In this document: one piece after another, positions 1 to 9,952 of the stretch | How the letters are laid out: the number at the start of each line of letters is the position of its first letter | Numbering within the stretch: position 1 is the first letter of the stretch | Assembly: GCA_048213135.1 (NCBI GenBank) | Contig: PS015537.1 | Location: forward strand, 1-42,795 | Reading direction: 5' to 3' | Length of the DNA: 42,795 nucleotides | Source of the DNA: Reclinomonas americana ATCC 50394 | Lineage: Eukaryota; Jakobida; Jakobea; Jakobida | Made by a program: the position numbers and the translations under genes | The notes under the pieces: model-generated | Told to the model about the DNA's origin: nothing | Seen by the model: only the letters and a program-made list of their open reading frames with translations | Databases searched by the model: none

Positions 1-962
1 AAGCAGCAGCAGCAGCAGCCGCCGCCGCCTGCTGCTCTCGCAGATACTCCTCGATTAGTGCATCCTCCTGCGCCTCCACCGCTGCCTTCTTGTCCAGGTA
101 CTCCTTCCAGATGCGCCGGCGTCGGCCAAAGATCTGTGTGTGTGCGCGAGAGATCCTGGTGAGGGAGAGGGAAAGAGGGAGTACGAAGGGCAAGGGCTGA
201 TCTACCTCTTCTTCCTCTCTTCACTTCTCCCCCATTCTCTTCTTCCTCTTGTTTCTTCCTCTCTTCTCCTCTGACTGCATTCTCTTTCTCTTCTTCTTCT
301 TCTCACTGCATTCACTCTTCTCCTCTGGCTGCATTCTTCGTGCTTGCTGCTTCTCTCCCTCTCTCTTCTTATATCTCTCGCCTTCCTTTCTACTCTCTCT
401 CACTGCGTGAGATGGTGAGGGAGCGAGAGAGAGAGAGAGAAGGAGTGAGAGGGAAAGAGCTAATGCCTTTCTCTCTCTCTCCCCTCTTCTTCTGCTCACC
501 TCTCTCACCTTGTGACTATTCTCTTCGTGCTCTTTCTGCTTCTCCCTCTTCTTCTTCTTCTTCTTCCCTCTTGCTCCTTCTCCCCCTTCTCCCCCTTCTC
601 CCCCTTCCTCCTCCTCTCTCTCTCTCCCTCTCTCTCTGCCTCTTTCCACAGCCTGCATCTGCGTGGAAGATGCAATCTCCGCGGACTTGCTGAATGATTC
701 ACTCACATCAAATGCCGAGTAGAGACCATATCCAAAGCCAACGAAGCTGCCAGCGGCGATAGTGCCAACTGTGTGTGCAAGTGTGTGTGAGAGTGAGAAT
801 GTGTGAGAGAGTGTGCCAAGAGAGAGAGATGCGAAACTGCCGAGCTTGAACAGAATGCCCGTCTGGACAGCTGCGTTGAGGTGAAGGAGTGAGTAAGAGA
901 GTGTGTGTGAGAGAGAGAGAGCAGAGTGTGCACACGAAACGATCGGGTCCAAAGCGGCCCAT
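1..962 (-). CDS. Small membrane protein resembling mitochondrial ATP synthase subunit e (partial, C-terminus off the left edge)
   Basis: Spliced model on the minus strand with exons 962-941, 870-838, 768-707 and 133 to the left edge; phases 1, 1 and 0 agree at every junction. The product starts MGRFGPDPVQTGILFKLG, continues with a Gly-rich hydrophobic segment (GSFVGFGYGLYSAFD, containing a GxxxG motif), then a basic and charged helix (GRRRRIWKEYLDKKAA) and an Ala run at the edge. Subunit e of the F1Fo ATP synthase dimer interface has the same plan: short N-terminus with a PVQ and KLG motif, one GxxxG membrane helix, then a charged coiled helix. That is a resemblance by eye, not a proven homology. 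The third intron (706-134, about 570 nt) is almost entirely CT/GA-rich. Two of its introns start GTTTCG. Another small single-span inner-membrane protein is the alternative. Confidence 0.5.
134..706 (-). repeat. CT/GA-rich low-complexity intron
   Basis: The third intron of the subunit-e-like gene is a run of CTCTT, CTTCTT and CCCTTCTCC units on the plus strand, so the transcript strand is purine-rich. Open frames across it (Ser/Leu-rich or Arg/Glu-rich) are products of the repeat and not genes. Confidence 0.75.
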
Positions 963-1186
963 GGTTGTTGTGTGCAAGAGAATGAGTGTCCTGCAAAGTC
1001 GCAACGTCGCCGGAGTGACAAGCGAGAAAGAAGAGGAAGAACAAGAAGAACTGCAGTTGGCGAGTGAGGCTGTAGCCATGCGTGAGGCTCGTCGACGACG
1101 AGTGCAAGTGGAAGTCAGCGACAACGAAGCGCAGGACATCATCGCACACTCATTCGCTCTCAACTTAACTGCTCTCTCGTTGAGCC
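963..1186. promoter_or_regulatory. Divergent intergenic region, probable bidirectional promoter
   Basis: This 224-bp stretch separates the start codon of the minus-strand subunit-e-like gene (962) from the start codon of the plus-strand WD40 gene (1187). It must hold both promoters and both 5' leaders. No TATA box is visible. The role is inferred from position only. Confidence 0.35.
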
Positions 1187-2305
1187 ATGGCTGTCGAGTT
1201 TCACGGTCGTCGTCTTCACCAACTTGAATGTGATCCGCTGTGCCTTGCCGTCACTCCGGATGGGCAACACCTAATCGCAGGGACGAGTGACAATGATGTG
1301 CTGGTGTGGTCACTGGTGAACGGGGAACAAGTGCGCCGACTGGAGGGACACGCTGATTATGTGTGGTCTGTTGCCGTCACTCCCGATGGTCAGCATGTGG
1401 TGAGCGGGAGTGAGGACAAGACAGTGCGTGTGTGGCTGCTGGCGACTGGTGAACAAGTGCGACGACTGGAGGGACACACTGCCACGGTGCTCTCAGTGAC
1501 CGTCACCCCTGATGGTCAGCGCATCGTGAGCGGAAGTCACGACAAGACAGTGCGGGTGTGGTCGCTGGTGAGCGGAGAAGAGGTGCGACGATGGAAGGGA
1601 CACGCTCAAGGGGTGCATTGTGTCTCCGTCACACCGAATGGTGAGCTCATTGTGAGTAGTGGTGGTATGTATGACAGGAATGTGCGCGTGTGGTCCGTGG
1701 AGAGTGGCGAGGAGCTAGGACTGTTCGTCACGGGTCTTGTGTTCGGGACGTCTTCTGTCGCCGCCACTCCCGATGGACTGTACGTCGTTGGCGGAGGTCT
1801 TGATACCATGGTGCACGTTTGGTCGCTTATCGAGGGAGACGACATTGATGGGCAGCTGTTGAGGGGACACGATAATACCGTGCTCTGTGTGACCGTCACT
1901 TGTGATGGACTGCACATAATTAGCGGAAGCAGTGATAAGACCGTGCGTGTGTGGTCACTGGCGAGTGGTGAGGAAGTCCGGCGGTTGGATGGACATACAG
2001 GGGAGGTGCGGGCTGTCGCCGTCACTCCCGATGGCCAGCACATCGTGAGTGCGAGTGGCGACCTGTCGATCCGACTGTGGTCCACACAACTCGGTGCTGC
2101 CAGGCGCGAACTGCTTACGTCACTGCTGGCGATGCGCACTGTGCAGGGCATGCAGCCGCCGTCCGCTGACGGAGAAAGCGATCGGCGATGTCTGGTGGAG
2201 ATTGTGATGCGATGTTTCATGGTCGAGGAGGCTCAGGTTGTGGTGCACCGGTGTGTGCAAGCTGGTCAGTTTCTCCAGTTGGATGAAGGAAATGTTGACT
2301 GGTGA
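1187..2305 (+). CDS. WD40-repeat protein, seven-bladed propeller, intronless
   Basis: A single 372-residue open frame with start context GCCATGG. Seven WD repeats can be counted by their closing motifs: VLVW, VRVW, VRVW, VRVW, VHVW, VRVW and IRLW, each preceded by a TPDG turn and an SGS-DKT type strand, so residues about 1-310 make one complete beta-propeller. The remaining 60 residues are a helical tail I do not recognise. Repeats 2, 3 and 6 are very alike (GEQVRRLEGH and SGEEVRRLDGH linkers), which indicates recent repeat homogenisation. A propeller of this kind is a protein-interaction scaffold; no partner can be deduced. It is the only multi-hundred-codon gene here without introns. Its 3' end faces the next gene, 128 bp away. 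Confidence 0.92.
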   Translation: MAVEFHGRRLHQLECDPLCLAVTPDGQHLIAGTSDNDVLVWSLVNGEQVRRLEGHADYVWSVAVTPDGQHVVSGSEDKTVRVWLLATGEQVRRLEGHTATVLSVTVTPDGQRIVSGSHDKTVRVWSLVSGEEVRRWKGHAQGVHCVSVTPNGELIVSSGGMYDRNVRVWSVESGEELGLFVTGLVFGTSSVAATPDGLYVVGGGLDTMVHVWSLIEGDDIDGQLLRGHDNTVLCVTVTCDGLHIISGSSDKTVRVWSLASGEEVRRLDGHTGEVRAVAVTPDGQHIVSASGDLSIRLWSTQLGAARRELLTSLLAMRTVQGMQPPSADGESDRRCLVEIVMRCFMVEEAQVVVHRCVQAGQFLQLDEGNVDW

Positions 2306-2433
2306 CTGCGTCATGACGGTGCTGTTCATCATTGTGTGATGCAGTCGTCTGTGGTCATTGGCATGCCTCGTCTGCGTCTGTCTCTCTTCTTGAGTAAAGA
2401 AAACAACTTATTAGTACTACATTCTCATTTCGA

Positions 2434-4847
2434 TTACATCAAGTCCACCAACATCTTCACGCCCAGATCCCAGTCCACGTTGTCGGGATCCGTCAGCTTG
2501 TACGCGTCGTACCACGACTGGTCGGCCTCAAAGTGCACACCCGACACGGCCACCTTGCCTCCCTTGGTCCCGTAGTTGGTCATCAGCGCCGCAATCGAAC
2601 CGTCCGAGTACTTGCCGTACACGGTGTAGGCCGACGACGGGTAGAAGTAGGGACCCTCCTGGAAGTACACGCTGCGCGCCTTGCTCGTCGGCACCAGCCA
2701 CGTGACGGGGATGACCTGATCGTTGGTGTACTTGACGGGTGTCTTCGTAAAGTAGTCGAGGTCGGCGTTCAGCAGTTCCAGCGCCTTGATGGTGCCGTTG
2801 TCGTCCATCCAGGTGCCGGCCAAGAAGCCGCCCGCGCAGACGCCAAAGTAGCGCTTGCCGCTCGCCACAAAATTCTGCAGGCGCGTCACCACGCTTTTCC
2901 ACTTGCTGGCACCGACGGCGTTGTAGACTTGCATGGTGTCGTCGCCACCAGGCTGCGCGTACACTCGAGCAATGTCGAATGTGGTGGTGGTGGTAGTCGC
3001 CGTCAGGTCGGTCGGACCAACATACTTTGTGGTGTAGCCGGCGCGCTGGAAGAGGGCGGCCAGGGACTCGGCACACCCCGTGCACGCACCGGGGCCTTTG
3101 TAGACGAGAGCAAGTGGAGCAGGGTCCTGCACGATCAGCGCGCGAGAGATGAGCAGCCGCGACGAGTGGGGTCTGGTTTTGCAGAATATTACAGGGACGC
3201 AACTGTGGATTTCACCGAGCACGCTTGACCAGTCCACCCAGAGTTGCAAGTGCAGACGCCTGATGCCGAGCATGAGGCGGTATTGGCTGCCACGCAGAAG
3301 CAGTTGGCACTGCGCACAGAGGTGAAAGATGAGCAAGAGCCAGATGACAAACACGCACAGAGAGAGAGAGAAAGAGACTCAAACTCACCACTTGTTGTTC
3401 TGGCAAAACTGGCCGCTGGTGCACTGCGTGCCGCCGCACACTGGCCCCGTGCCGGGATTCGTGGCGTTGCTCAGCGTGATGCTGAGGTTGTACGCCTGAA
3501 TGCTGAGGGGCGTGGTGGACGACGAGAACACCTTGATGTAGAAGGGGCCCTTGGTGGCGCTGACAACGGCGGCCGGCAGCGTGAAATTGGTCAGCACCTC
3601 GGCCGCTCCCGCCGCGTTGCCATTGACGGTGGCCAGCACAGTTGTACCGTCCGACGACAGGAGGAGGAAGCCGAGGTTGAGCACGTTGGCCGGGTTGTAC
3701 GTGGTGGTGGAGGTGGGGCACGTTCCCTTGGTGGTCGACGGCCCAGAGGACGACGGTCCAGCAGCTGTGGCATACGGTGCGACGCTCGACGGCGCAAGGT
3801 TGATGGTGACAGCGCCCGAGGCGGTGGAGAACTGCGACATAAACACAGAGCGACGGGTTACAAACTGCGCGGGCGAGGTTCAATGGTGGTGATTGCAAAC
3901 CTTGAAATAATCCACGTCCGAAGGCACATCGATGCTGGCGGCGTACGTGTTCGCAGTAGTGCTGGTGGCGAGAGTGCCGAGGGAGGTTGCCGTCGCCACA
4001 GTGTCGTTGTCCTCTGTGTGGTGGAACGGGGAAGGGAATGAGCGACAAGTCACACAACCCTTCTCATTACTCCCCTCCACCACACTCACCATAGTTATCG
4101 CCGTACAGCGACTGCGCCGCAAGAATGTCGTCAAACTGGGGGCCATCAAAGGCCACCGACAGGAACGGCTCCATCAACTTGGTCTGCGAAACGGGGCACA
4201 CATTCGCCAGGCTGCGCAGCGCAAAGGAAGATGAGTGATGAGTTGGACAAGCCAGATCACGCGAGTGAGGAAGCGTGAGATGAAGACGTACCCCAGGTTG
4301 CGTCCGAGTGCCTGCGCCACCACGTTGCGGAAACCGCGGTATGTGTTGCCAGTGGCGGTCGTCGACGCGAACCACGTATCGGTGGCGTCGAGCACAATCT
4401 GTTCACCGCAAGCAGGCACAGAGTGAGAAACACGCAACGCTGCGCACTGCATGCGTGCATGTATGAACGAAACATCGCCACCACTCGTTCCCGGCGGGTA
4501 CGTGAACGCCAGCATGTTATTGTTGCCGTCCAGGGCCTTGGCACCAATGCGAATATCGCCGCGCTTGGTCAGCAAGCCGGGCGAGGTGGGGAACACGGCA
4601 CCATCGTCGTTAGCCTCGTACACAAAGGTGATGCCGGTCTTGGCGCTCCACGCATTGAAGACACTGCGTGAAGGTGGAGGTGAGACAAGCACAGAGTGGA
4701 CGAGAGACAGGGAGACAGAGTGACGGAACGTGGTGAACTGCGCCTGCCAGGTGGCGCGACTGTAAATCGAGTCGAGCCACGCAAAGAGCTTGCTCGGCGC
4801 CGCCTTGTCCGCGCCAGTGGAAAGGACGCTGGGGATGTTGGTGCCCT
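2434..4847 (-). CDS. Secreted-type fusion: matrixin-like pseudoprotease, PPC-like, EGF-like and class I glutamine-amidotransferase-like domains (5' end missing)
   Basis: Exons 4847-4730, 4663-4474, 4398-4292, 4211-4090, 4013-3901, 3831-3389, 3309-3204 and 3126-2434 join in frame to 630 visible residues; the N-terminus lies in the gap at 4900. Residues 1-180 look like a matrixin (M10-type) fold: FNAWSAKTGITF, DIRIG, a helix at the usual zinc-site position, a Met-turn-like KLMEPF and FDDILAAQSLYG. The zinc motif HExxHxxGxxH is replaced by QALGRNLGLAN (residues 132-142), so all ligands and the catalytic Glu are gone. Residues 180-350 resemble a pre-peptidase C-terminal region, 355-400 are an EGF-like Cys cluster (CTCNSGWTGQAC), and 401-630 resemble the biotin-ligase N-terminal type of class I amidotransferase, with nucleophile elbow FGVCAGG (Cys497) and GVHFE (His598, Glu600). 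The substrate is unknown. The combination is unusual. Confidence 0.8.
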
Positions 4848-4899
4848 CTATAGTGACGCAACACGTGAGCCACAACGACGATCTCTCCTGTTGTCTCGC

Positions 4900-5078
4900 N
4901 NNNNNNNNNNNNNNNNNNNNNNNNNNNNNNNNNNNNNNNNNNNNNNNNNNNNNNNNNNNNNNNNNNNNNNNNNNNNNNNNNNNNNNNNNNNNNNNNNNNN
5001 NNNNNNNNNNNNNNNNNNNNNNNNNNNNNNNNNNNNNNNNNNNNNNNNNNNNNNNNNNNNNNNNNNNNNNNNNNNNNN
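4900..5078. other. Assembly gap
   Basis: A run of 179 N. It lies next to GA-rich repeat and conceals the first exon or exons of the pseudoprotease-amidotransferase gene. Confidence 0.99.
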
Positions 5079-5106
5079 AGAGAGAGAGAGACACAGAGAC
5101 AGAGAC

Positions 5107-5143
<37 letters not shown>

Positions 5144-5319
5144 GACAGAGACAGAGAGAGAGAGACAGTGAGAGAGAGAGACAGTGAGAGAGACAGAGAG
5201 AGAGACACACACAGAGAGAGAGAGAGAGACAGAGAGAGAGGAGGGAGACAGATAGAGAGACAGAGAGAGAGAGAGAGAAACAGAGTGAAAGAGAGAGTGT
5301 GTACGTGCGTCTCTCTCTG

Positions 5320-5368
<49 letters not shown>

Positions 5369-5380
5369 GTGTGTGTGCTT
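5079..5380. repeat. GA-rich then TG-rich microsatellite
   Basis: The plus strand reads (GA)n with CAGAGA interruptions to about 5300, then CT-rich sequence and (GT)n to about 5380. Downstream to 5586 the sequence is unique but shows no coding potential; it holds the 3' flank of the transporter gene. Confidence 0.9.
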
Positions 5381-5586
5381 TCTTACACAACGTTGTTGCA
5401 TCTGAGCGCTGCTTTGACAGAGGAAAGTACACTGGAAGTCTCTCAAAGAGACTGAACGTGCGCTGTTGGTTGTGTAAGGGCGGAGGCCGTGAGAGGCGAC
5501 TGAGCGCCCACAACATGACTGCGAAAAGTGACACAGGACACAGTGCATGCGACGTTTTCTAAGCAATGTTGTTCTTTTCATGCTCA

Positions 5587-8097
5587 TTATCTCATGCCGA
5601 GTGTGGTGGTGAGGATGATGGCGCATACGGAGCCGCCGACCAGGCCCAGATTGATGCCAAGTGACTGCATTGCAGGGGGTTGTGAGTTTGTCATAAAGAG
5701 ATCGAAGTCGAGCAATTGCACGAAACGAGGATGATGCCGGCGTGCTCCATGTCTTCCACGGGAAGGTCGCTGGCACCTCGCATTGCGGCCAGTGCTGCAT
5801 TTCGCTTCCCGGTGAGCAGCAGTAGCGAGGGGGACAAGCACATGGGGGATGAGAACGCAACTGTCGAACCAGCCGTTCGAGAAGCCAAAGACAAAGACGA
5901 GGACGATGGGCACGACTGGCGAGGTGATTAGTGGCGGGAGTACGCAGAGGATCAGCAGCGGGATCAGCAGGAAGCGGAGCGACACGCCCACGACGACCAG
6001 GCTGCGCTGTGGCATCCACAGACGACCCGCGGTGAAGCGGCCGGTAAAGTCCATGAAATCCCACACCGACTGCGGTGGGAAGGCGCAGTGAGAAGGCAAG
6101 CTCTTCTATCATCTTCTCTGTTTCCTGTTCTTGTTCTTCTCTCCTCCTCCTGCTATCCTTCTGCTTCTTCTTGCTTTCTTCTTATTCTTCTGCTTCTTCT
6201 TCATCATCATCTTCTCCTCGTTCCTCTACTTCTTTCTTTCCTCTTCTTCTTCTCCTTCTTCTTCTTGTTCTCTCCTTCTCCGTCTTCTTCGTCTTCTCCT
6301 CCTCCTCCTCCTCCTACTTCTTCATCCGTCCTCTTCTTCGCCCCTCTCCTGTCCTCCCTGTACCTTCTCCACCTTTGTCTCCTCCTCCCTTTCCCCTCCT
6401 CCTCTTCCTTCACCTTCTCCTCCTTTGCTTCCTTCTTCTTCTTCCGTCTTCTTCTTCTCCTCTCTTCCTGCCCTCCCCGTGCCTTTTCCACCATTGTCTC
6501 CTCATCCCTTTCCCCTCCTCCTCCTCCTCCTTCTTCTACTTCCTTCTCCTCTTTGCCCTCCTCCTCAGCCGTGGCCGTCTCCTTCTTTGTCTTCTTCTTC
6601 TTCTTCTTCTTCTTCTTCTTCTACTCCTCCTCCTCCTCCCTCCCTCTTCCCCCTTCCCCTCCATCCCTTCTCCTCGATTCCCTTCCACGCACCAGAAGCA
6701 TAATGGGATACCAATCCTCGGCCCAGTTGAAACCCGACGGCACCGCCACCACAATGCCGGGATACACGGTCAGGGAGACGAAATAGCCGAGCAGAATGGC
6801 CAGGAACATGCGCCACATCTTCTTGAACACGCGCCACGTGTCGGAGAACTTGGTGCCGTACTTGCGTCTCGAGGTGGCTGGAGGGGTCGGGCGTTGATGT
6901 GAGCGACACTTCCGCAGAAGCAACATCGGGGCCTTTGTGTGGCAGGCGTACCTGGCGCATTCGGATCGGTGGACGAGCCGTTGGACGAGCTGTTGGGTCT
7001 CGAGGCCGGATCCTCGTCATCGTCGTGGTAGATGAGCACCTTGCCGTCTCCTGCGTTGTTGCCGTGGTACTCGCGCGCCAAGTAGTGCCGTGCAAATGCC
7101 ACATTCGGCAGGCACAGGTACAACACGAGGCAGGTGAAGATGGCGGCGCCGGTGATGGCAAAGTAGATTAGCGACGAGATGCCCTTGTCGAACACGGCCT
7201 TGGTCAGCACTCGAATAATGGCCACCGTCAGGCCAGCCACGCCGGCTCCCGTCAGTGCCGCGCGGGTGTACGTGGGTGGAAATAATGCCGCCAGGCCGAG
7301 TACGGAGGCATTGAGGACGCCGGCGAGGACGCCCAGCACGAAGAGACCGCCGCATGTCAGCCAGAAAGCCAGGTCCTTGGAGTCGAGCAGCAGCGGCCAC
7401 AGTGGCGTCACCAGCACCGTGACCAGTTGCAGCAGGAACGAGACGACAATGCGTGACTTGATGGAGGTGCGTTTGGCGAATAGAATCACGGGGAAGTACA
7501 CCAGGAACCTGCGCGACGTGAGAGGTGAGAGGAGAGCAGGGGAAGCGCGATAGAGTCGCACACAAACCCTCCCTGTCAGAAAGGAACACGGAGTGAGATG
7601 GACGCGGTGGGATGCGTGGAACAATGGCATAAGGACGCAACAATGTTGTAGCTGGTGGCGATGGACTGCACAATGTCGCTCTCGGGTGGAAAGTGGTCTG
7701 CGCGCAAGAAGATGAGAACACGCGCAACGCGAATGATGTAGGCGCCATTCACCTCTCAAGTAGTCCACGGCGGTGATGAAGCTGCGAATCGGGTCAGAAA
7801 CGACGAGCAAAGACAGCAAGGCAACAGGAGATACCAAACCTGTAGAACGGCAACACAAACGTGCCTCCGAGCAGGGTCCTGTGCCATGAGATGAGCTCGA
7901 AACACAACAGACAGCTCCCCTTCCCCTCCCAACGCAACATGCAAATGAGAGTCAAGTTTAGCTGCGTATGCACGCATGAGAAACCACACAGACAACCCTC
8001 CTCACCGCTCACGCGTCACGCAACTCGATCGCGCAGTTCCCCCGCCTTGCCATCCTCCGTCACATGATGCACCTGCGGCACCACCTGATGCATCCCG
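5587..8097 (-). CDS. Equilibrative nucleoside transporter family protein (5' end in a gap)
   Basis: Ten exons, 8097-8025, 7895-7840, 7781-7753, 7697-7642, 7572-7568 (5 nt), 7508-6952, 6877-6693, 6069-5862, 5794-5727 and 5664-5587, keep one frame and give about 437 visible residues. SLC29-type signatures are in order: LPFYSFITAVDYL in the first membrane segment, several hydrophobic spans in the long exon, a charged central loop rich in Asp/Ser/Asn, a DFTGR motif (family DxxGR), FSNGWFDTLAAM and a terminal Gly-rich span ending at TAA 5589-5587. The family carries nucleosides or nucleobases across the plasma or vacuolar membrane. Introns 3 to 5 and others start GTTGCG or GTTTCG. The intron after 6693 is 620 nt of polypurine on the transcript strand. 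The acidic coding exons at 9207-9888 may be its N-terminus across the gap. Confidence 0.9.
6085..6692 (-). repeat. Polypyrimidine/polypurine tract inside a transporter intron
   Basis: About 600 bp of CTT, CTC and TCC units on the plus strand fill the intron between transporter exons 6877-6693 and 6069-5862. All six frames are open for long stretches only because the repeat lacks stops. Such mirror-like homopurine tracts can form triplex DNA; that is general knowledge and untested here. Confidence 0.85.
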
Positions 8098-8852
8098 NNN
8101 NNNNNNNNNNNNNNNNNNNNNNNNNNNNNNNNNNNNNNNNNNNNNNNNNNNNNNNNNNNNNNNNNNNNNNNNNNNNNNNNNNNNNNNNNNNNNNNNNNNN
8201 NNNNNNNNNNNNNNNNNNNNNNNNNNNNNNNNNNNNNNNNNNNNNNNNNNNNNNNNNNNNNNNNNNNNNNNNNNNNNNNNNNNNNNNNNNNNNNNNNNNN
8301 NNNNNNNNNNNNNNNNNNNNNNNNNNNNNNNNNNNNNNNNNNNNNNNNNNNNNNNNNNNNNNNNNNNNNNNNNNNNNNNNNNNNNNNNNNNNNNNNNNNN
8401 NNNNNNNNNNNNNNNNNNNNNNNNNNNNNNNNNNNNNNNNNNNNNNNNNNNNNNNNNNNNNNNNNNNNNNNNNNNNNNNNNNNNNNNNNNNNNNNNNNNN
8501 NNNNNNNNNNNNNNNNNNNNNNNNNNNNNNNNNNNNNNNNNNNNNNNNNNNNNNNNNNNNNNNNNNNNNNNNNNNNNNNNNNNNNNNNNNNNNNNNNNNN
8601 NNNNNNNNNNNNNNNNNNNNNNNNNNNNNNNNNNNNNNNNNNNNNNNNNNNNNNNNNNNNNNNNNNNNNNNNNNNNNNNNNNNNNNNNNNNNNNNNNNNN
8701 NNNNNNNNNNNNNNNNNNNNNNNNNNNNNNNNNNNNNNNNNNNNNNNNNNNNNNNNNNNNNNNNNNNNNNNNNNNNNNNNNNNNNNNNNNNNNNNNNNNN
8801 NNNNNNNNNNNNNNNNNNNNNNNNNNNNNNNNNNNNNNNNNNNNNNNNNNNN
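8098..8852. other. Assembly gap
   Basis: A run of 755 N between the first visible transporter exon and a GGA-rich tract. It may hold missing transporter exons. Confidence 0.99.
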
Positions 8853-9130
8853 AGGAGGAGGAGGAGGAGGAGGAGGAGAAGGAGGAGGACGAGAGGAGGA
8901 GGAATGAAGGGAGGAGGAGGAGGAGGAAGGAAAGAAGGAGCAGGTGAAGAAGGAAGAGGAGGAGGAAGAGGAGGAAGGAGGGGACGAGGAGGAACGAGGG
9001 AAAGAAGGAGAGAAGGAACGAAGCGAAGAGGAGGAGGAGAAAGAAGGAGGAAAAAGAAAAAGGAGGAGGAGGAAGACGAGGGCAAGAAGAAGGCGGAGGA
9101 GGAAGAGAAGAAGGAGAAGGAGGAGGGCGG
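8853..9130. repeat. GGA/GAG polypurine tract
   Basis: About 280 bp of nearly pure purine on the plus strand, directly after a gap. It is probably the interior of an intron of the minus-strand gene that begins at 9888, since the splice donor at 9206 opens into it. Confidence 0.85.
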
Positions 9131-9206
9131 GGGAGAGAGACACGCGCACAATGAGCGACACCACCAAATCGCCACAAGAAACGCAGAAGAGAGAGGCAGT
9201 CGCAAC

Positions 9207-9888
9207 TCTTCTTGTGCGACAGCTTGCGCAGAAAGCCGCTATACTGCGCAAACTCCGCCCCATCATGGCACGTCTCAAACGCCGACGCACCCGGCACCTG
9301 CTCCGGCTCCGCCATGGTGTACGTGCCACCCGGACCATTCACACTATTACACCAAACAAAGAAGCATTCAGTCACCACGAGAGACAGCAAGCGCGACTGC
9401 ACAAAAGGCGCGCACCGCAGCAGGCCATGATGCCGTCGAATATACCCGTCACTAAGCGCATACTCGCGCGCAGGAAGCACCGACGAGCGCAGGCCAGTCA
9501 TCAACGACGAGGTGATTTTCGGGATCACTCGTGGAGTCACAGAGCTCGATCGCCCAAAGCCCATGCTCGCCACTGGAGCAGCAGCAGCAGCAGTAACAAC
9601 TGGAGGTGTCTCTGCTGTGTCCTCCTCAACAGCCTCCTCTTGCTCCTCAGGCACCTGTTGCTGCATGTCATCTTCTTCCTCTTCTTCTTCCTCCTCTTGC
9701 TCTTCCTCATCATCGTCGTCATCATCGTCTTCTTCGGCTTCGTCTACAGGACGCAGTGCAAGAGACAGGGCCAGAGAGGCACCTGCAGCAGAGGAGAAGC
9801 CCGCGCGAGGAGGAGGAGGAGGAGCAGAAGGTGTCGTCCGCTGTTCGGACTCAGTCACTGCCGGAAGCAATCCAGCCACCCATGTCAT
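9207..9888 (-). CDS. Unrecognised protein with long Asp/Glu run; possible N-terminal exons of the nucleoside transporter gene
   Basis: Start codon 9888-9886. Exon 1 is 9888-9416 and exon 2 is 9343-9207, with intron 9415-9344 ending TAATAG, and a further donor GTTGCG at 9206 that leads into the purine tract and gap. The encoded protein starts with a Pro-rich segment, has a 30-residue Asp/Glu run, an Ala stretch, then a non-repetitive region with LPAREYALSDGYIRRHHGLL and AEFAQYSGFLRKLSHKK that I do not recognise. It is on the same strand as the transporter and its next exon would fall in the gap at 8098-8852, so it may be the cytosolic N-terminus of that gene or a separate one. The acidic run alone would be weak evidence; the conserved-looking second half and the consistent phases support real coding. 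Confidence 0.4.
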
Positions 9889-9952
9889 CGCAGCAGAGCT
9901 TACAGGCTAACACAAAGTGAGCAAGCAGGCAAGCAAGCAGAGGCTGCACACA
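9889..9952. promoter_or_regulatory. Divergent start region, probable bidirectional promoter
   Basis: Only 64 bp separate the minus-strand start codon at 9888 and the plus-strand start codon at 9953 (or 28 bp if the in-frame ATG at 9917 is used). Inferred from position only. Confidence 0.25.

Noticed and set aside
889-1227. 112-codon plus-strand open frame overlapping the WD40 start
   Set aside because: It overlaps exon 1 of the minus-strand gene and the shared promoter region, is repeat-rich at its start, and has no recognisable domain.
1606-2220. 204-codon open frame antisense to the WD40 gene
   Set aside because: It mirrors the repeat codons of the sense gene and shows no independent motif.
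3244-4041. 265-codon plus-strand open frame opposite the PPC/EGF region
   Set aside because: It is Arg/Gly-rich antisense of GC-rich coding exons; the minus-strand exons carry the family motifs and phase consistency.
6075-6902. Leu/Ser/Pro-rich open frames on the plus strand
   Set aside because: They are produced by the CTT/CTC repeat in the transporter intron; all frames are open and composition follows the repeat.
9397-9415. A 19-nt intron ending TTTTGTGCAG in the acidic gene
   Set aside because: Too short for a spliceosomal intron and it leaves a phase that does not continue the frame; the acceptor at 9344 fits better.
8002-9888. A 600-residue open frame on the minus strand across the gap and GGA tract
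   Set aside because: Most of it is N and stop-free repeat. Only its first part has splice-consistent coding sequence, which is annotated as two exons.
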